Origin: Aequorivita capsosiphonis DSM 23843 | GTDB taxonomy: Bacteria; Bacteroidota; Bacteroidia; Flavobacteriales; Flavobacteriaceae | Direction: 5' to 3' | NCBI RefSeq assembly: GCF_000429125.1 | Contig: NZ_AUBG01000001.1 | Span: forward strand, 124,001-188,000 | DNA: 64,000 nt | Part shown: positions 54,609 to 64,000 of the stretch, in pieces | Position numbering within the stretch: the first letter of the stretch is position 1 | Layout of the letters: the number at the start of each line of letters is the position of its first letter | Translations under genes and position numbers: made by a program | Notes under the pieces: generated by a model | What the model was told of the DNA's origin: nothing | The model's database searches: none | Seen by the model: the letters and a program-made list of their open reading frames with translations, nothing else

Positions 54609-55301
54609 TGATTAAATGTATCATAATAGAGGACGAACCTTTGGCAACAGAGGTAATGGTTGATTTTATTAGCCAAGTTCCTTTTCTAATATTGGAAAAA
54701 ACCTGTAGTGATGCCATTGCCGCAATGAAGGTTTTGAATGAAAAGAAAATAGATCTAATATTTCTCGATATTCAGTTGCCAAAACTAAAAGGTTTGGATT
54801 TTTTAAATACCTTAAAAAACCCACCAATGGTCATTATTACCACGGCTTACCACGAATTCGCCTTGAAGAGTTATGATTATAACGTGATGGATTATCTCTT
54901 AAAACCAATTGCATTTAATCGTTTTATGATTGCGGTACAAAAGGCCGCAAACCACCTTAATAAAGAGGTTTTTGGGGCGGAAGAAATTAGTAACGAAGGA
55001 TTATTTTTCACCGTAAACAAAAAGAAAGCCCGCATTGCTTTCCATGCAATCCTTTACATAGAAAGCCAAAGGGAGCAAGTGAAAATTGTAACCGAAACGA
55101 ACAGTTTTTCATACCCGTATTGCCATCAGTGAAATGGAAAAACAACTGCCTGATAGCTTTCTTAGAATCCATCGCTCCTATATAGTATCAAAATCCAAAA
55201 TTGATTTTGTAAACGCCCATGAAGTTGAGATAAACGGAAAGTATCTACCCATAGGACGCAGTTACAAAAATAGTGTTCACACCGCTTTGGGCATCAAATA
55301 A
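54605..55301 (+). pseudogene. LytTR-family response regulator, frameshifted in a T-run
   Basis: The receiver domain is intact: EDEP near the start, phospho-acceptor Asp55 in LIFLDIQLPKLKG, TAYHEFALKSYDYNVMDYLL. The LytTR DNA-binding domain begins (GLFFTVNKKKARIAFHAILY, YIESQREQVKIV) but the frame fails at TTTTT 55105-55109. With one T fewer it continues HTRIAISEMEKQLPDSFLRI, HRSYIVSKSKIDFVNAHEVE and YLPIGRSYKNSV to TAA at 55299-55301. As written the product ends at 55132 without a complete DNA-binding domain. A homopolymer sequencing error or phase-variable tract is possible. Confidence 0.8.
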
Positions 55302-55548
55302 AACAATTCGGTTTAAAATTTTATAGCTTTCATTTTTCAAAACAAGAGGTGGAAGTGATACTATGCTGACCGGATTATGAAAACAGATTATTATTTATAG
55401 TATTTCTTAAAGCCATATTTGATAGTTGGCATAATTTAAAACTGACCTAATTGCGACGATCGCGACGGAATACTTATAACGACGGAATTTATTAAGATTA
55501 AATTTTTATCCATTTTTATGCCCGAAATAAATTGGATCAGCTCCTTAA

Positions 55549-56022
55549 TTAATATTCCCTCAAATATTCTACAATTTCCCTTGCTTCCTCCTCGGTAAGT
55601 CCTAAATCATTCATCCTAATTTCATAGACGGATTTCAATGCCTTAATCTGCGGATCGTTTTCGATCATGGCATCGGGATCTAAAATCATATTCATGACAA
55701 ATTGAGGCGAACGCTTATCTAAAACACCACCGAGGGCTGGACCTCTTTTACTTTCATGAATCATGTGGCATGTAGCACATTTATTATTAAATAATTTCTC
55801 ACCTTTTTCAGCCATTTTGTCATCAATCTTCAAACCAAGTACTACCTCATCCTTAATGGGACCTACGCCAGTTTTGGCCTTAGAAGGCATGTCATTATTC
55901 ATGATTTTGGATGAATCTTGATCTTTCGTTGTTGTTTCCTTGTCCGTTTCTTTATGACCCCAGTTACAGGCCACTAAGAATAGCAATGGTAAAATAAATA
56001 ATATTCTTCTTATCATTTTCAT
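55549..56022 (-). CDS. Lipoprotein cytochrome c
   Basis: This 157-residue protein has lipobox LVAC (Cys19) and a class I haem c motif CATCH (Cys82, Cys85, His86), followed by KRGPALGGVLDKR. The Met in FVMNMILDPDAM or later is the probable sixth ligand. A helix EEEAREIVEYLREY closes the fold. A linker of Lys/Asp/Thr separates anchor and haem domain. It would carry electrons at the outer face of the membrane. No partner gene is adjacent. Confidence 0.88.
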   Translation of the reverse strand: MKMIRRILFILPLLFLVACNWGHKETDKETTTKDQDSSKIMNNDMPSKAKTGVGPIKDEVVLGLKIDDKMAEKGEKLFNNKCATCHMIHESKRGPALGGVLDKRSPQFVMNMILDPDAMIENDPQIKALKSVYEIRMNDLGLTEEEAREIVEYLREY

Positions 56023-56358
56023 AACTAAAATTTTAAGGTTACTCTCTTATTATCTAAAGTTATCCTTTCAAATAACTCATTAATTTATAATAACTTCCCG
56101 AGAATCACACTCATATTGCTAAAATATTAACATTAATTATCAGAGATTGGATATGCATAGAAGAAACAAGTGCGTTAAGGAACAGACTATAAAAACCTTC
56201 TTATCTAAAGAAAGACCTTTTAATTTCCCCCCATAATTAAAGTTTGTAGCGCAAGGTTTGAACGTAAAGCAAATCCATTGAAATTGATATTTACGAAAAC
56301 TTTAATTTTAAAAGTGCTATCGGTGGTTCTTGGTGTAATTTTTGAGTAAATCGTGCGC
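56023..56358. other. Divergent intergenic region
   Basis: This separates the cytochrome (minus) from the UvrA-like gene (plus). It is AT-rich; no operator or hairpin is recognised. Confidence 0.35.
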
Positions 56359-58905
56359 ATGAATCCACCAATTGAGAATAAGACACAAAATGAAGGCTTC
56401 GTTTCTGTTCGAGGCGCACGACAACATAACCTTAACAATATTTCCCTAGAAATTCCGCGTGATGCTTTGGTAGTTTTTACCGGGATTTCTGGATCTGGGA
56501 AGTCTTCCCTTGCCTTTGGAACTTTATATGCTGAAGCACAACGGAGGTATCTTGAATCTGTGTCGCCTTATGCAAGACGACTTTTTCATCAGATGCCAAT
56601 CCCTGAAGTGGACGAGATTGAAGGCCTGCCTCCCGCGGTTGCTCTTCAGCAGCAACGCGGTTCGGGAACTACCCGATCTTCAGTAGGCTCCGTGACCACA
56701 TTGTCCAACTTGTTGCGGATGCTGTATTCCCGCGCTGGCGATTATCCACCGAATCAACCGCTGTTATATGCCGATTCATTTTCAACCAACACCCCAGAAG
56801 GCGTTTGCCCTACCTGCCATGGGCTCGGTAGAATTTACGAAGTCACAGAAAAAAGTATGGTTCTCGATGATAGCCTCACTATTCGGGAAGGAGCGGTAGA
56901 TTCTTGGCCTAAAGCATGGCAAGGAAAAAACCTTCGTGACATTTTAGTCACTTTACAATATGATGTTGATGTGCCTTGGAAAGAGCTTCCAAAAAAAGAC
57001 CGTGACTGGATTTTATTTACAGACGAAAAACCAAAGGTTCCTGTCTATCGAAATCTAGATAAGGATGAAGTGCAAGTTGCCATCAAAGAGAAGCGGGAAC
57101 CAAGTTATATGGGAACCTATACGGGTGCCAAAAAACTGGTATTGCACACTTTTGCAAATACGCAAAGTGCTATGATGAAAAAACGCGTGTCAAAATATAT
57201 GCTGAGCAGCGAATGTCCTACCTGCCACGGGAAACGTTTACGTCCAGAATCGCTATCGGTGACTTTTGCAGGTTATGACATTGCCGATATTTCAAGATTA
57301 CCTTTGAAAAAACTTCTTGATATTTTCGCCCCTTATAGCGATGGATCGGCTCCAGTACTGACCAAATTGGCAGAAAATCATAAAGAGAAAGCCATAGTGG
57401 CACAACGTATTGCCGAAGATCTTGTTGCGAGAGTTGACGTTCTATTGGAATTAGGTCTGGGTTATTTATCCTTGGAACGTAGCACTCCTACCCTATCTCC
57501 TGGCGAACATCAGCGATTGAGATTGGCAACTCAAGTGCGCAGTAATTTATTTGGGGTTGTGTATGTATTAGACGAGCCATCGGCAGGATTGCACCCCGCT
57601 GATACCGAAGCATTGCTTAAAACTTTAGATAGATTGAAAGCTAGTGGAAATTCACTTTTTGTCGTGGAGCATGAATTGGATGTGATTCGTCACGCCGATT
57701 GGTTAGTAGATGTAGGCCCAGATGCTGGTGAAGGGGGTGGAGAAATTTTATACAGTGGCCCACCCGCTGGTTTAAAGGATATTTCAAGGTCTAAAACCAG
57801 GGGACATCTTTTTAACGATCTCCCTTTTGAAAAACCCGAACCGCGGAAACCCGCTGGATGGCTCAGCATAAGCGGAGTTACCAAAAATAATTTAAGCAAC
57901 CTGGAAGTTTCTTTTCCTTTAGGTGTATTGACGAGTGTTACTGGTATATCCGGCTCGGGGAAAAGCAGTTTGGTGAGTCAGGTGCTGGTAGAATTGATGT
58001 CCACCCAACTTGGAAACAGCCGTTCTTCTGAAAAAGAGGAAGAGGAAGAAGATCTTTTGCAACAGGACGTTGTAGAAACTTTAGGGGGTGAAATTACCGC
58101 AGGTTCAGAAAACATAAAACGTATGGTTGTGGTCAATCAGAAACCCATTGGTAGAACGCCACGCTCCAACTTGGCAACATACACGGGCTTGTTTGATGTG
58201 GTACGGAAATTATTCGCTTCAACAAAATTGGCTAAATCGCGTCACTATAAGGCAGGTCGGTTTTCATTTAATGTAGGAAATGGGCGTTGCCCTAATTGTG
58301 AAGGGGAAGGATTTGTAATGGTTGAACTATTATTTCTACCAAGTGTTTATGCGCCTTGCCCTGTTTGTGAAGGAACGCGTTATAATCCAGAAACCTTGGA
58401 AATTACCTATCACGATAAAAATATTGCCCAAGTTCTTGGGATGACCGTAAATGAAGCAGCTGAATTTTTTGAGCAAGAAGATCGGGTAATTCGGCCATTA
58501 AAGGTATTGCAAGAAGTTGGTTTGGGCTATTTACGATTAGGGCAGCCAGCAACGGAACTTTCCGGTGGGGAAGCACAACGTATAAAGCTCGCAAAAGAAC
58601 TTCAGCGATTGAGCCGAGGGAATACGCTTTATATTTTAGATGAACCTACAACAGGCTTGCATCCAACAGATGTTGAAAAACTACAACTTCAACTGGCAAG
58701 ATTAGTTGATGCTGGCAATACGGTAATTGTGGTAGAGCACGATATGCAAGTTATTGCCGCAAGCGATTGGGTTATCGACATTGGTCCTGGTGCAGGAGAA
58801 GAAGGCGGAAAAATAGTAGTAGCAGGAACACCTGAAAAGGTTGCAAAAAATAAAGAAAGTAAAACAGCGGTTTATTTAGCAAGGACATTAAACGGACATT
58901 CTTAA
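56359..58905 (+). CDS. UvrA2-type ABC ATPase (UvrA paralogue lacking the UvrB-binding domain)
   Basis: The ATG at 56359 is chosen; a GTG two codons earlier is possible. The 848-residue protein has two UvrA-type ATPase halves: Walker [19 protein letters not shown] and [15 protein letters not shown], signatures [14 protein letters not shown] and [16 protein letters not shown], Walker [15 protein letters not shown] and [13 protein letters not shown]. Zinc motifs are [27 protein letters not shown] and CPVCEGTRY. The ~120-residue UvrB-binding insert after the first signature region is missing: [17 protein letters not shown] runs directly into [10 protein letters not shown]. This matches UvrA2/DrrC-like proteins tied to tolerance of DNA-binding drugs, not canonical repair. 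Confidence 0.88.
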   Translation: MNPPIENKTQNEGFVSVRGARQHNLNNISLEIPRDALVVFTGISGSGKSSLAFGTLYAEAQRRYLESVSPYARRLFHQMPIPEVDEIEGLPPAVALQQQRGSGTTRSSVGSVTTLSNLLRMLYSRAGDYPPNQPLLYADSFSTNTPEGVCPTCHGLGRIYEVTEKSMVLDDSLTIREGAVDSWPKAWQGKNLRDILVTLQYDVDVPWKELPKKDRDWILFTDEKPKVPVYRNLDKDEVQVAIKEKREPSYMGTYTGAKKLVLHTFANTQSAMMKKRVSKYMLSSECPTCHGKRLRPESLSVTFAGYDIADISRLPLKKLLDIFAPYSDGSAPVLTKLAENHKEKAIVAQRIAEDLVARVDVLLELGLGYLSLERSTPTLSPGEHQRLRLATQVRSNLFGVVYVLDEPSAGLHPADTEALLKTLDRLKASGNSLFVVEHELDVIRHADWLVDVGPDAGEGGGEILYSGPPAGLKDISRSKTRGHLFNDLPFEKPEPRKPAGWLSISGVTKNNLSNLEVSFPLGVLTSVTGISGSGKSSLVSQVLVELMSTQLGNSRSSEKEEEEEDLLQQDVVETLGGEITAGSENIKRMVVVNQKPIGRTPRSNLATYTGLFDVVRKLFASTKLAKSRHYKAGRFSFNVGNGRCPNCEGEGFVMVELLFLPSVYAPCPVCEGTRYNPETLEITYHDKNIAQVLGMTVNEAAEFFEQEDRVIRPLKVLQEVGLGYLRLGQPATELSGGEAQRIKLAKELQRLSRGNTLYILDEPTTGLHPTDVEKLQLQLARLVDAGNTVIVVEHDMQVIAASDWVIDIGPGAGEEGGKIVVAGTPEKVAKNKESKTAVYLARTLNGHS

Positions 58906-59209
58906 AATTGTAAGAAGAAAGTCTGTTTTAAATACCTCCTAGCATTGGTACAGATTGGTTGAGTCATATCGTTATGCCTATAGGTTTAATTAATTAATTA
59001 AATGATAGCTGAAAGTAGCAACTGATTTAATTAGAGTTATTTAAATACAATCACTTACAAATTTTTTGCGGGGTTCAAAAAATTATAAAAGGAAGGGTTC
59101 GGGTTTGATGTTGATGATAATTTCCAGGGAAAAGAAGACTTAAAATCACCTTAAAAAAGTCATCAACTAACATTAAATAATTAATTTAAAGCATATAAAA
59201 TTAAAATCT
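58906..59209. other. Intergenic region
   Basis: About 300 AT-rich bases with TTAATTAATTAA repeats. No clear hairpin or promoter motif is seen. Confidence 0.35.
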
Positions 59210-59890
59210 ATGAAAACTACTTTTTTAACCTTTTTAGTATTGGGTTTGGGCGCTTTAAGTTTTGCTCAAGAAACGCCAATTCCTCCAAAAACACCAACCA
59301 CTTCTACCACGGTAAGCACCTCAACGAGTAGTAGCAGCAATTACGTGAAAACAGTATTAGATGATAAAGATGGTGGTGTGAATAATCTCAACGTCGCTAT
59401 TAGCGAAACGGACAACACATATAAGCTACGGGCGAAATTTAATTCGAAAAATGACTCGGCTCTTAAAGAATTTTTACTCGATAAATTTGGAGAAGAAAAC
59501 TTGAAGAAAGATGGGAGTAATTGGAAATGGAAATTGGAAAGCGGTAAGAATGAAGTTTATGTCATCAAATTTTCTTCTGGATCACTAAAAATGGAATTGG
59601 ATAAGTCACAGGCTTCAAATTCCTTAACTGAAAAATTTGTAGATGCCGGAGAAGAAATTAAAGAGCTGATTTCTGAAGATTATATTGAACAATCGGAAGG
59701 ACTACAACGAAAGGCAGATCGCTTACAGAAAGTTTCCGATAAGCTGCGACGCAAGGCAGAGCGTTCAGAAAATCGCAACAACCGGGAATTGTCAGACCAT
59801 AAGGCTCAAGCTTTGAAAGCAAAGTCTGAAATTCTGCAGCGCAAAGTTGATAGTTTACAGAACGAATTAAGGAAGTTAAAAGAAGACTAG
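59210..59890 (+). CDS. Exported protein with a coiled-coil C-terminus
   Basis: The signal peptide MKTTFLTFLVLGLGALSFAQ is followed by a Thr/Ser/Pro-rich linker (PPKTPTTSTTVSTSTSSSS) and a small alpha/beta part (YKLRAKFNSKNDSALKEFLL, WKWKLESGKNEVYVIKF). From about residue 155 a long charged coiled coil runs to the end (LQRKADRLQKVSDKLRRKAE, ILQRKVDSLQNELRKLKED). No family is known to me. It is probably periplasmic. Confidence 0.7.
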   Translation: MKTTFLTFLVLGLGALSFAQETPIPPKTPTTSTTVSTSTSSSSNYVKTVLDDKDGGVNNLNVAISETDNTYKLRAKFNSKNDSALKEFLLDKFGEENLKKDGSNWKWKLESGKNEVYVIKFSSGSLKMELDKSQASNSLTEKFVDAGEEIKELISEDYIEQSEGLQRKADRLQKVSDKLRRKAERSENRNNRELSDHKAQALKAKSEILQRKVDSLQNELRKLKED

Positions 59891-60029
59891 GAGTAAGTTT
59901 TTAAACTTATATTTAAACCGCTTGGTTTTAAGAGCCATACTTTAGAATTGCTTCAACTTGGAAGAATTTTCTTGTTGAATCCTTTAAATTTTGGATGTGA
60001 CAAAAACAAGAATAATTGTAAAATAAAAA

Positions 60030-60057
60030 TCCTTTCCCAGATCGTACTAAGAAAGGA
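60030..60057 (-). terminator. Terminator of the pyridoxamine-phosphate-oxidase-like gene
   Basis: TCCTTTC / GAAAGGA stem with a 14-base loop. On the minus strand it is followed by ATTTTTATTTTA. It is 25 bases past the stop. Confidence 0.7.
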
Positions 60058-60082
60058 CTTCTAATTAAATTCAGTCAATAGT

Positions 60083-60583
60083 TTATACCTTCAGCTTTCC
60101 CTCTTCGCCCAAATCGGGTTCGTTTCCCGAAATGGCGCCACCTACCATTTTTAAAAGCGAAATTACTTTTCCATTTTTTGTATCCCAATAATGGGCATCA
60201 TCTGGTTCTATTTTAAGCGCCGTAATATTGGGGTCACCTACTCCATCAAACCAAGCATCATCGCCGCTTCCGTAAAGTTCCTTTATTCTGTCGCGATCGC
60301 TGTGGATAGAAGCCCGGCCATAAATACTCAAAAACTCAAAGCTTCCCTTGTCCCCATAAATTAAATGGGCTCTTTTTTCGCGTTCAATATTTTTATTGTG
60401 GGTGCTTGTTTTATTGCTCAGAAACCAGATATTTCCGTCATCATCAACTTCCTTGGTACTCATTGGTACGGTATGGAATGGCTCAGACTTTAAATCTGTA
60501 ACGAGCATAGCGAAATCAATTGATTCTGCCAGTTCCTTAATTTTCTCTTTTGCTTCGGTACTATAAAGGTTTTTTGTGCCCAT
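60083..60583 (-). CDS. Pyridoxamine 5'-phosphate oxidase-like (general stress protein 26) family protein
   Basis: This 166-residue flavin-binding split barrel has KIKELAESIDFAMLVTDLK, the substrate/flavin strand PFHTVPMSTKEVDDDGNIW, FLSNKTSTHNKNIEREKRAH and FEFLSIYGRASIHSD. DDAHYWDTKNGKV is typical of the GS26 subfamily. These proteins bind FMN or F420; a vitamin B6 role is not implied. It is a single gene with a terminator downstream. Confidence 0.85.
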   Translation of the reverse strand: MGTKNLYSTEAKEKIKELAESIDFAMLVTDLKSEPFHTVPMSTKEVDDDGNIWFLSNKTSTHNKNIEREKRAHLIYGDKGSFEFLSIYGRASIHSDRDRIKELYGSGDDAWFDGVGDPNITALKIEPDDAHYWDTKNGKVISLLKMVGGAISGNEPDLGEEGKLKV

Positions 60584-60697
60584 AATTTTTTCTTTTAAAG
60601 ATATTGAAGTTTATTCTACCGAGGTTTTAAGGAAATCATAAAAGTTTATCCTTTTAAAAAAAAGAGTGAACAAAATATTATTGATTTATTCTAGAAT

Positions 60698-61984
60698 CTA
60701 CTTCTCCAGATAAGCAACCCGCCAAATATGGTGTGTAGTATCGTCTGTTATAAGCATAGATCCGTCTGGCAATATAACTGCGCCAACGGGTCTTCCGCGC
60801 ACTTCATCTTTGTTTGGATCTACAATAAATCCCGTTAGGAAATCTTCGGGTTTACCAGCAGGTTTTCCGTTTTCAAAAGGAACAAAAACCACCCGATACC
60901 CTGACAGCATATCTCGATTCCAAGAACCATGCTGAACCACGAAGGCTCCGTTTTTGTATTTCTTTGGAAAAGCATTAGCCGTATAAAACACTAATCCTAA
61001 GGAAGCGGTATGTGAGCCGAGATCCACATCTGGAACAATGGCTTCTTTCAATTTTACATTTGGTGGGATTGGCATTCGCGGATCAAAATGATTACCCCAA
61101 TAAGAATAAGGCCAGCCGTAATACCCGCCTTCCTTTACGGAAGTTAAATAGTCCGGCACCAGATTATCACCCAATTCATCCCGCTCGTTTACGGCGGTCC
61201 ATAATGTTTTTGTAGTAGGTTCCCAATCCATCCCAACTGGATTTCTAATTCCCGAAGCAAAAACTTTCAAATCGCTTCCATCTGGATTCATCACCAAGAT
61301 ATTGGCTTTCATCACTTCGTGCTCCATTCCCTTTTCGCCAGCGTTATCGCCGCTACCTACGGCAATATAAATTTTGGAATTATCTTCATTAGCTATTAAA
61401 TTACGCGTCCAATGTCTGTTGACTTTCCCTGCGGGAAGATCGACAACTTTTTCACCCACGGTGCTAATTTTAGTCTGTCCGGCTTTATATGGAAAGCGCA
61501 AAACGGCATTGGTATTTGCCACATATAACCAATCGCCAATAACAAGCATTCCGAAAGGTTGATTAAGACCTTCTTTTTTGGTTAATAAGGTTTCACGCAA
61601 ATCTGGCAGGCCATCATTATTCGTATCACGCAGAAGCGTAATTACATCTGCACTGTGTTTTAAATTATTCGAACCTCCAGCACCTATAATGGTGGCGCCA
61701 ATTTGTTTGGGAATACTGTAATTGCTATTGCTTTCCGCCACCAAAACATCGCCATTAGGAGTGACATACATCCACCGAGGATTTTGGAAACCATCGGCAT
61801 ATTTATTCACTTTAAATCCTTCGGGCGCTTTGGGGGTTGCTCCATCTTTCCACCCTATAACATTGGAGTAATTTGAAACGGACTTCGTAGCAAAAGGCTC
61901 GGGCAATTGTTTTTCATCCTCTACTTGAGAGAAAAGTGAAAATGAAACTGCTAGTAAAATTAAAAGCGAGAATTGAGTTTTCAT
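60698..61984 (-). CDS. Sorbosone dehydrogenase-like PQQ-type beta-propeller protein, secreted
   Basis: The signal peptide MKTQFSLLILLAVSFSLFSQ is followed by a six-bladed propeller of the soluble glucose/sorbosone dehydrogenase family (428 residues): GFQNPRWMYVTPNGDVLVAE, LPFRETLLTK-type Asp-rich loop DTNNDGLPDLRETLL, HWTRNLIANEDNSKIYIAVG, SGIRNPVGMDWEP, FVVQHGSWNRDMLSGYRVVF. The conserved HGSWNR block near the end is typical. It would oxidise a sugar or aldehyde in the periplasm if PQQ is available. It is a paralogue of the next, divergent gene. Confidence 0.85.
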   Translation of the reverse strand: MKTQFSLLILLAVSFSLFSQVEDEKQLPEPFATKSVSNYSNVIGWKDGATPKAPEGFKVNKYADGFQNPRWMYVTPNGDVLVAESNSNYSIPKQIGATIIGAGGSNNLKHSADVITLLRDTNNDGLPDLRETLLTKKEGLNQPFGMLVIGDWLYVANTNAVLRFPYKAGQTKISTVGEKVVDLPAGKVNRHWTRNLIANEDNSKIYIAVGSGDNAGEKGMEHEVMKANILVMNPDGSDLKVFASGIRNPVGMDWEPTTKTLWTAVNERDELGDNLVPDYLTSVKEGGYYGWPYSYWGNHFDPRMPIPPNVKLKEAIVPDVDLGSHTASLGLVFYTANAFPKKYKNGAFVVQHGSWNRDMLSGYRVVFVPFENGKPAGKPEDFLTGFIVDPNKDEVRGRPVGAVILPDGSMLITDDTTHHIWRVAYLEK

Positions 61985-62254
61985 ATTTGATGGTTTTTGG
62001 ATTCCTTGATCTATTGATAGGTTTCTATTATCACTAAAAATATTCTTTTGGTGAATAAATCTATCCTAAGAAACTGTTATACTTTCAAAATGTGATATGT
62101 ATGGCTTTCGAAGTTTATTCATAATGAAACCTTCATTCCAATATTGGTCGTGGCCTTACAGCTTACAATTCAGTTAATAATTATGTAAACTTTGCCATCA
62201 TACAATTCCATCCACCAGTTATTACGTATTTTTAAAATATAAAATATTCCACTT

Positions 62255-63538
62255 ATGAAAAATTATCTACTTCTACTCTTCCTTTTCTCCTTCGCATTTT
62301 ATTCCTGTAAATCGAATCAGAAAACTGATTCTGATGAAATGGCATCAAATCAGTCAACCCAACAAGCCGACACGGTTGAGACCGCTCTTGGACCACTAAT
62401 TCTCCCGAAACCTTTTGCTACAAAATCTGTAGTGAACCAAAACAGTATGGAGGAATGGCCTGAAGGGAAAATGCCCACTGCGCCTAAGGGATTTACTGTT
62501 ACAAAATTCGCGGATGGCTTTAAAAATCCACGCTGGACCTACATTGCGCCCAATGGCGATATGTTTGTTTGTGAAGCGAACACACGCGGAAGCGCAGGTC
62601 TTATAACCTTGCTTCGCGACAAGGATGGCGACGGAAAAGCAGAGTTGAGGGAAACTTTTCTTGAAGATTTAAAACAACCTTTCGGAATGTTGGTTATAGG
62701 AAATTACTTTTATGTAGCCAATACGGACGGACTCTATAAATATCCTTATAAAGAAGGACAGACTTCATTAAAAGACGTTAAAGGAACTAAAATTGTAGAA
62801 CTTCCAGCTGGTGGTTACAACAATCATTGGACGCGAAACATTATAACCAATAAGGCAAAAGACAAAATATACATTTCCGTAGGATCTGCTAGTAATATCG
62901 CGGATCACGGAATGGACGAGGAAGTTCGCCGCGCGAATATTTTGGAAGTCGATTTAAATGGACAGAATGAAAAAATATACGCAAGCGGCTTGCGAAATCC
63001 CGTGGGCATGGACTGGAACCCGATAACTGGTGAACTTTGGACTGCTGTTAATGAGCGTGACAAGCTCGGCGACAACTTGGTACCAGACTATGTAACCAGC
63101 GTTAAGGAAGGTGGTTTTTACGGGTGGCCTTATAGTTACTTTGGGCAGTTAAAAGATCCAAGAATGGATGGTGAAGGAGCAGATTTAGTGACTAAAGCAA
63201 TAGTGCCAGACGTTTCCGTTGGACCGCATACAGCATCTCTAGGTCTCACTTTTTATGATGCAGATACGTTTCCCGCAAAGTATAAGAATGGAATTTTTGT
63301 TGGGCAGCACGGGTCTTGGAACCGTTCGACACTATCTGGATATCGCGTTGTTTTCATTCCCTTCGAAAATGGAAAACCTAAATCACAACCCGAAGACTTC
63401 CTAACAGGATTTATAGCCAATCAAGATAAAAGTGATGTTTACGGTCGGCCCGTTGGTGTAACTGTAACCCCAAAAGGAAATTTACTTGTAAATGACGATG
63501 CAGGAAATGTTATTTGGAAAGTGAGTTACAAAAAATAA
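62255..63538 (+). CDS. Sorbosone dehydrogenase-like beta-propeller lipoprotein
   Basis: Lipobox FYSC (MKNYLLLLFLFSFAFYSC) anchors this 427-residue paralogue of the neighbouring protein. Shared blocks are PFATKSVVNQNS, GFKNPRWTYIAPNGDMFVCE, DKDGDGKAELRETFL, ASGLRNPVGMDWNPITGEL, TAVNERDKLGDNLVPDYV and FVGQHGSWNRSTLSGYRVVF. It sits head to head with the minus-strand copy, with 270 bases holding both promoters. One copy is soluble in the periplasm, this one membrane-tethered. Cofactor and substrate are unproven. Confidence 0.85.
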   Translation: MKNYLLLLFLFSFAFYSCKSNQKTDSDEMASNQSTQQADTVETALGPLILPKPFATKSVVNQNSMEEWPEGKMPTAPKGFTVTKFADGFKNPRWTYIAPNGDMFVCEANTRGSAGLITLLRDKDGDGKAELRETFLEDLKQPFGMLVIGNYFYVANTDGLYKYPYKEGQTSLKDVKGTKIVELPAGGYNNHWTRNIITNKAKDKIYISVGSASNIADHGMDEEVRRANILEVDLNGQNEKIYASGLRNPVGMDWNPITGELWTAVNERDKLGDNLVPDYVTSVKEGGFYGWPYSYFGQLKDPRMDGEGADLVTKAIVPDVSVGPHTASLGLTFYDADTFPAKYKNGIFVGQHGSWNRSTLSGYRVVFIPFENGKPKSQPEDFLTGFIANQDKSDVYGRPVGVTVTPKGNLLVNDDAGNVIWKVSYKK

Positions 63539-63750
63539 AATGCGGGATTTGGGATTCATGATTTGTTAATTGGTATTCAAAAATTTCAAAATTAAACCTC
63601 TAAACTTCTAAACCCATAAACTTATCGACTTGTAAACCGTCCTCCGTTTTACCAGCCGAAGTTTGGCGCTCAAGCTGTTAAATTCATCAACTTATAAACT
63701 TCTCAACTCTTAAACTCATCAACTCCTCACCCACATTTAACGGCAATAGA

Positions 63751-64000
63751 ATGACATACATATTCCCCAGACTATTGGTGGTGCTATTTTTTATCGTCTT
63801 TTTTAATACTTTGAATGCCCAAAATATTGAGGGATTTGTTTATACCAATTCTCAAAAACCTATTAGCGGGGTTTCTGTATTTCTCAATTCTGAAAAGATT
63901 TCTGAAACAAATAAAGAAGGGGTTTTTGTTCTTTCCGAAGCTTTTAAACTTCCAATTAATTTAAGGTTGGAACATCCTGATTATTTTATAAGCAAAGTTG
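63751..64000 (+). CDS. CarboxypepD_reg-like / TonB-dependent receptor-like protein, 5' part
   Basis: The frame opens with a signal peptide (FPRLLVVLFFIVFFNTLNAQ) and then IEGFVYTNSQKPISGVSVFL, the carboxypeptidase-regulatory-like fold that begins many Bacteroidota outer-membrane receptors. It runs off the window after 83 codons, so family and length cannot be settled. A ~210-base low-complexity tract of AAACTT-type phrases precedes it. Confidence 0.7.
   Translation, partial: MTYIFPRLLVVLFFIVFFNTLNAQNIEGFVYTNSQKPISGVSVFLNSEKISETNKEGVFVLSEAFKLPINLRLEHPDYFISKV

Overview
The window looks like a chromosomal segment of a Flavobacteriaceae bacterium (Bacteroidota). It is AT-rich. Lipoprotein signals are numerous, promoters match the Bacteroidota -7 consensus TAnnTTTG, one secreted Kelch protein ends in a type IX sorting-like tail, a small histone H1-like protein is present, and the type VI secretion genes are of the Bacteroidota class. 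No tRNA, rRNA, CRISPR array, transposase or phage gene was found.

Bases 1 to about 18,050 are the cargo side of a type VI secretion (T6SS) locus: the end of VgrG, a PAAR-like/hydrolase effector, and then an unusual array. The last 219 codons of that effector plus its lipoprotein immunity gene occur four times in tandem (2504-9490). Each copy has conserved outer ends and a variable centre. After the array come a 5'-truncated DUF2235 lipase effector with an intact partner lipoprotein, a possible adaptor, a separate PAAR-like protein, a metzincin-type metalloprotease effector, and a family of small immunity-like lipoproteins, some of them broken. Bases 18.2-24.0 kb hold secreted, membrane and MORN-repeat proteins, mostly on the minus strand. 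Bases 24.3-28.7 kb encode ClpV/TssH, TssB and TssC, closed by a clear terminator.

Bases 29.0-36.0 kb are a decaying neighbourhood. A flavodoxin/ferredoxin reductase, a TPR protein, a Crp/Fnr regulator and a YceI protein all carry frameshifts or stop codons, beside intact ric (Fe-S repair), acyl-CoA dehydrogenase and pirin genes. Bases 36.1-43.8 kb are the isoleucine/valine operon ilvE-ilvD-ilvB-ilvN-ilvC-ilvA. It is preceded by a promoter and three consecutive Ile-rich leader peptides, each followed by its own terminator: a triple attenuator.

Bases 44-52 kb are gene-poor. They contain a DIP1984-family protein, the histone H1-like gene, a gene with an upstream 33-codon leader and an occluding hairpin, a SAM-I/IV-like riboswitch with no recognisable gene behind it, a HAD 5'-nucleotidase-like protein and several hypothetical proteins. 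Bases 52-64 kb contain a Kelch protein, a LytS/LytTR-type two-component pair (regulator frameshifted in a T-run), a lipoprotein cytochrome c, a UvrA2-type ABC ATPase lacking the UvrB-binding insert, a pyridoxamine-phosphate-oxidase-like protein, two divergent sorbosone-dehydrogenase-like paralogues, and the start of a CarboxypepD_reg/TonB-receptor-like protein cut by the window end.

The strongest candidates for new biology are the effector-tip/immunity cassette array, the triple ilv attenuator, the leader-peptide/hairpin switch at 46.7-46.9 kb and the orphan riboswitch at 48.2 kb. All functional statements rest on reading the sequence and on family knowledge; no database search was possible.
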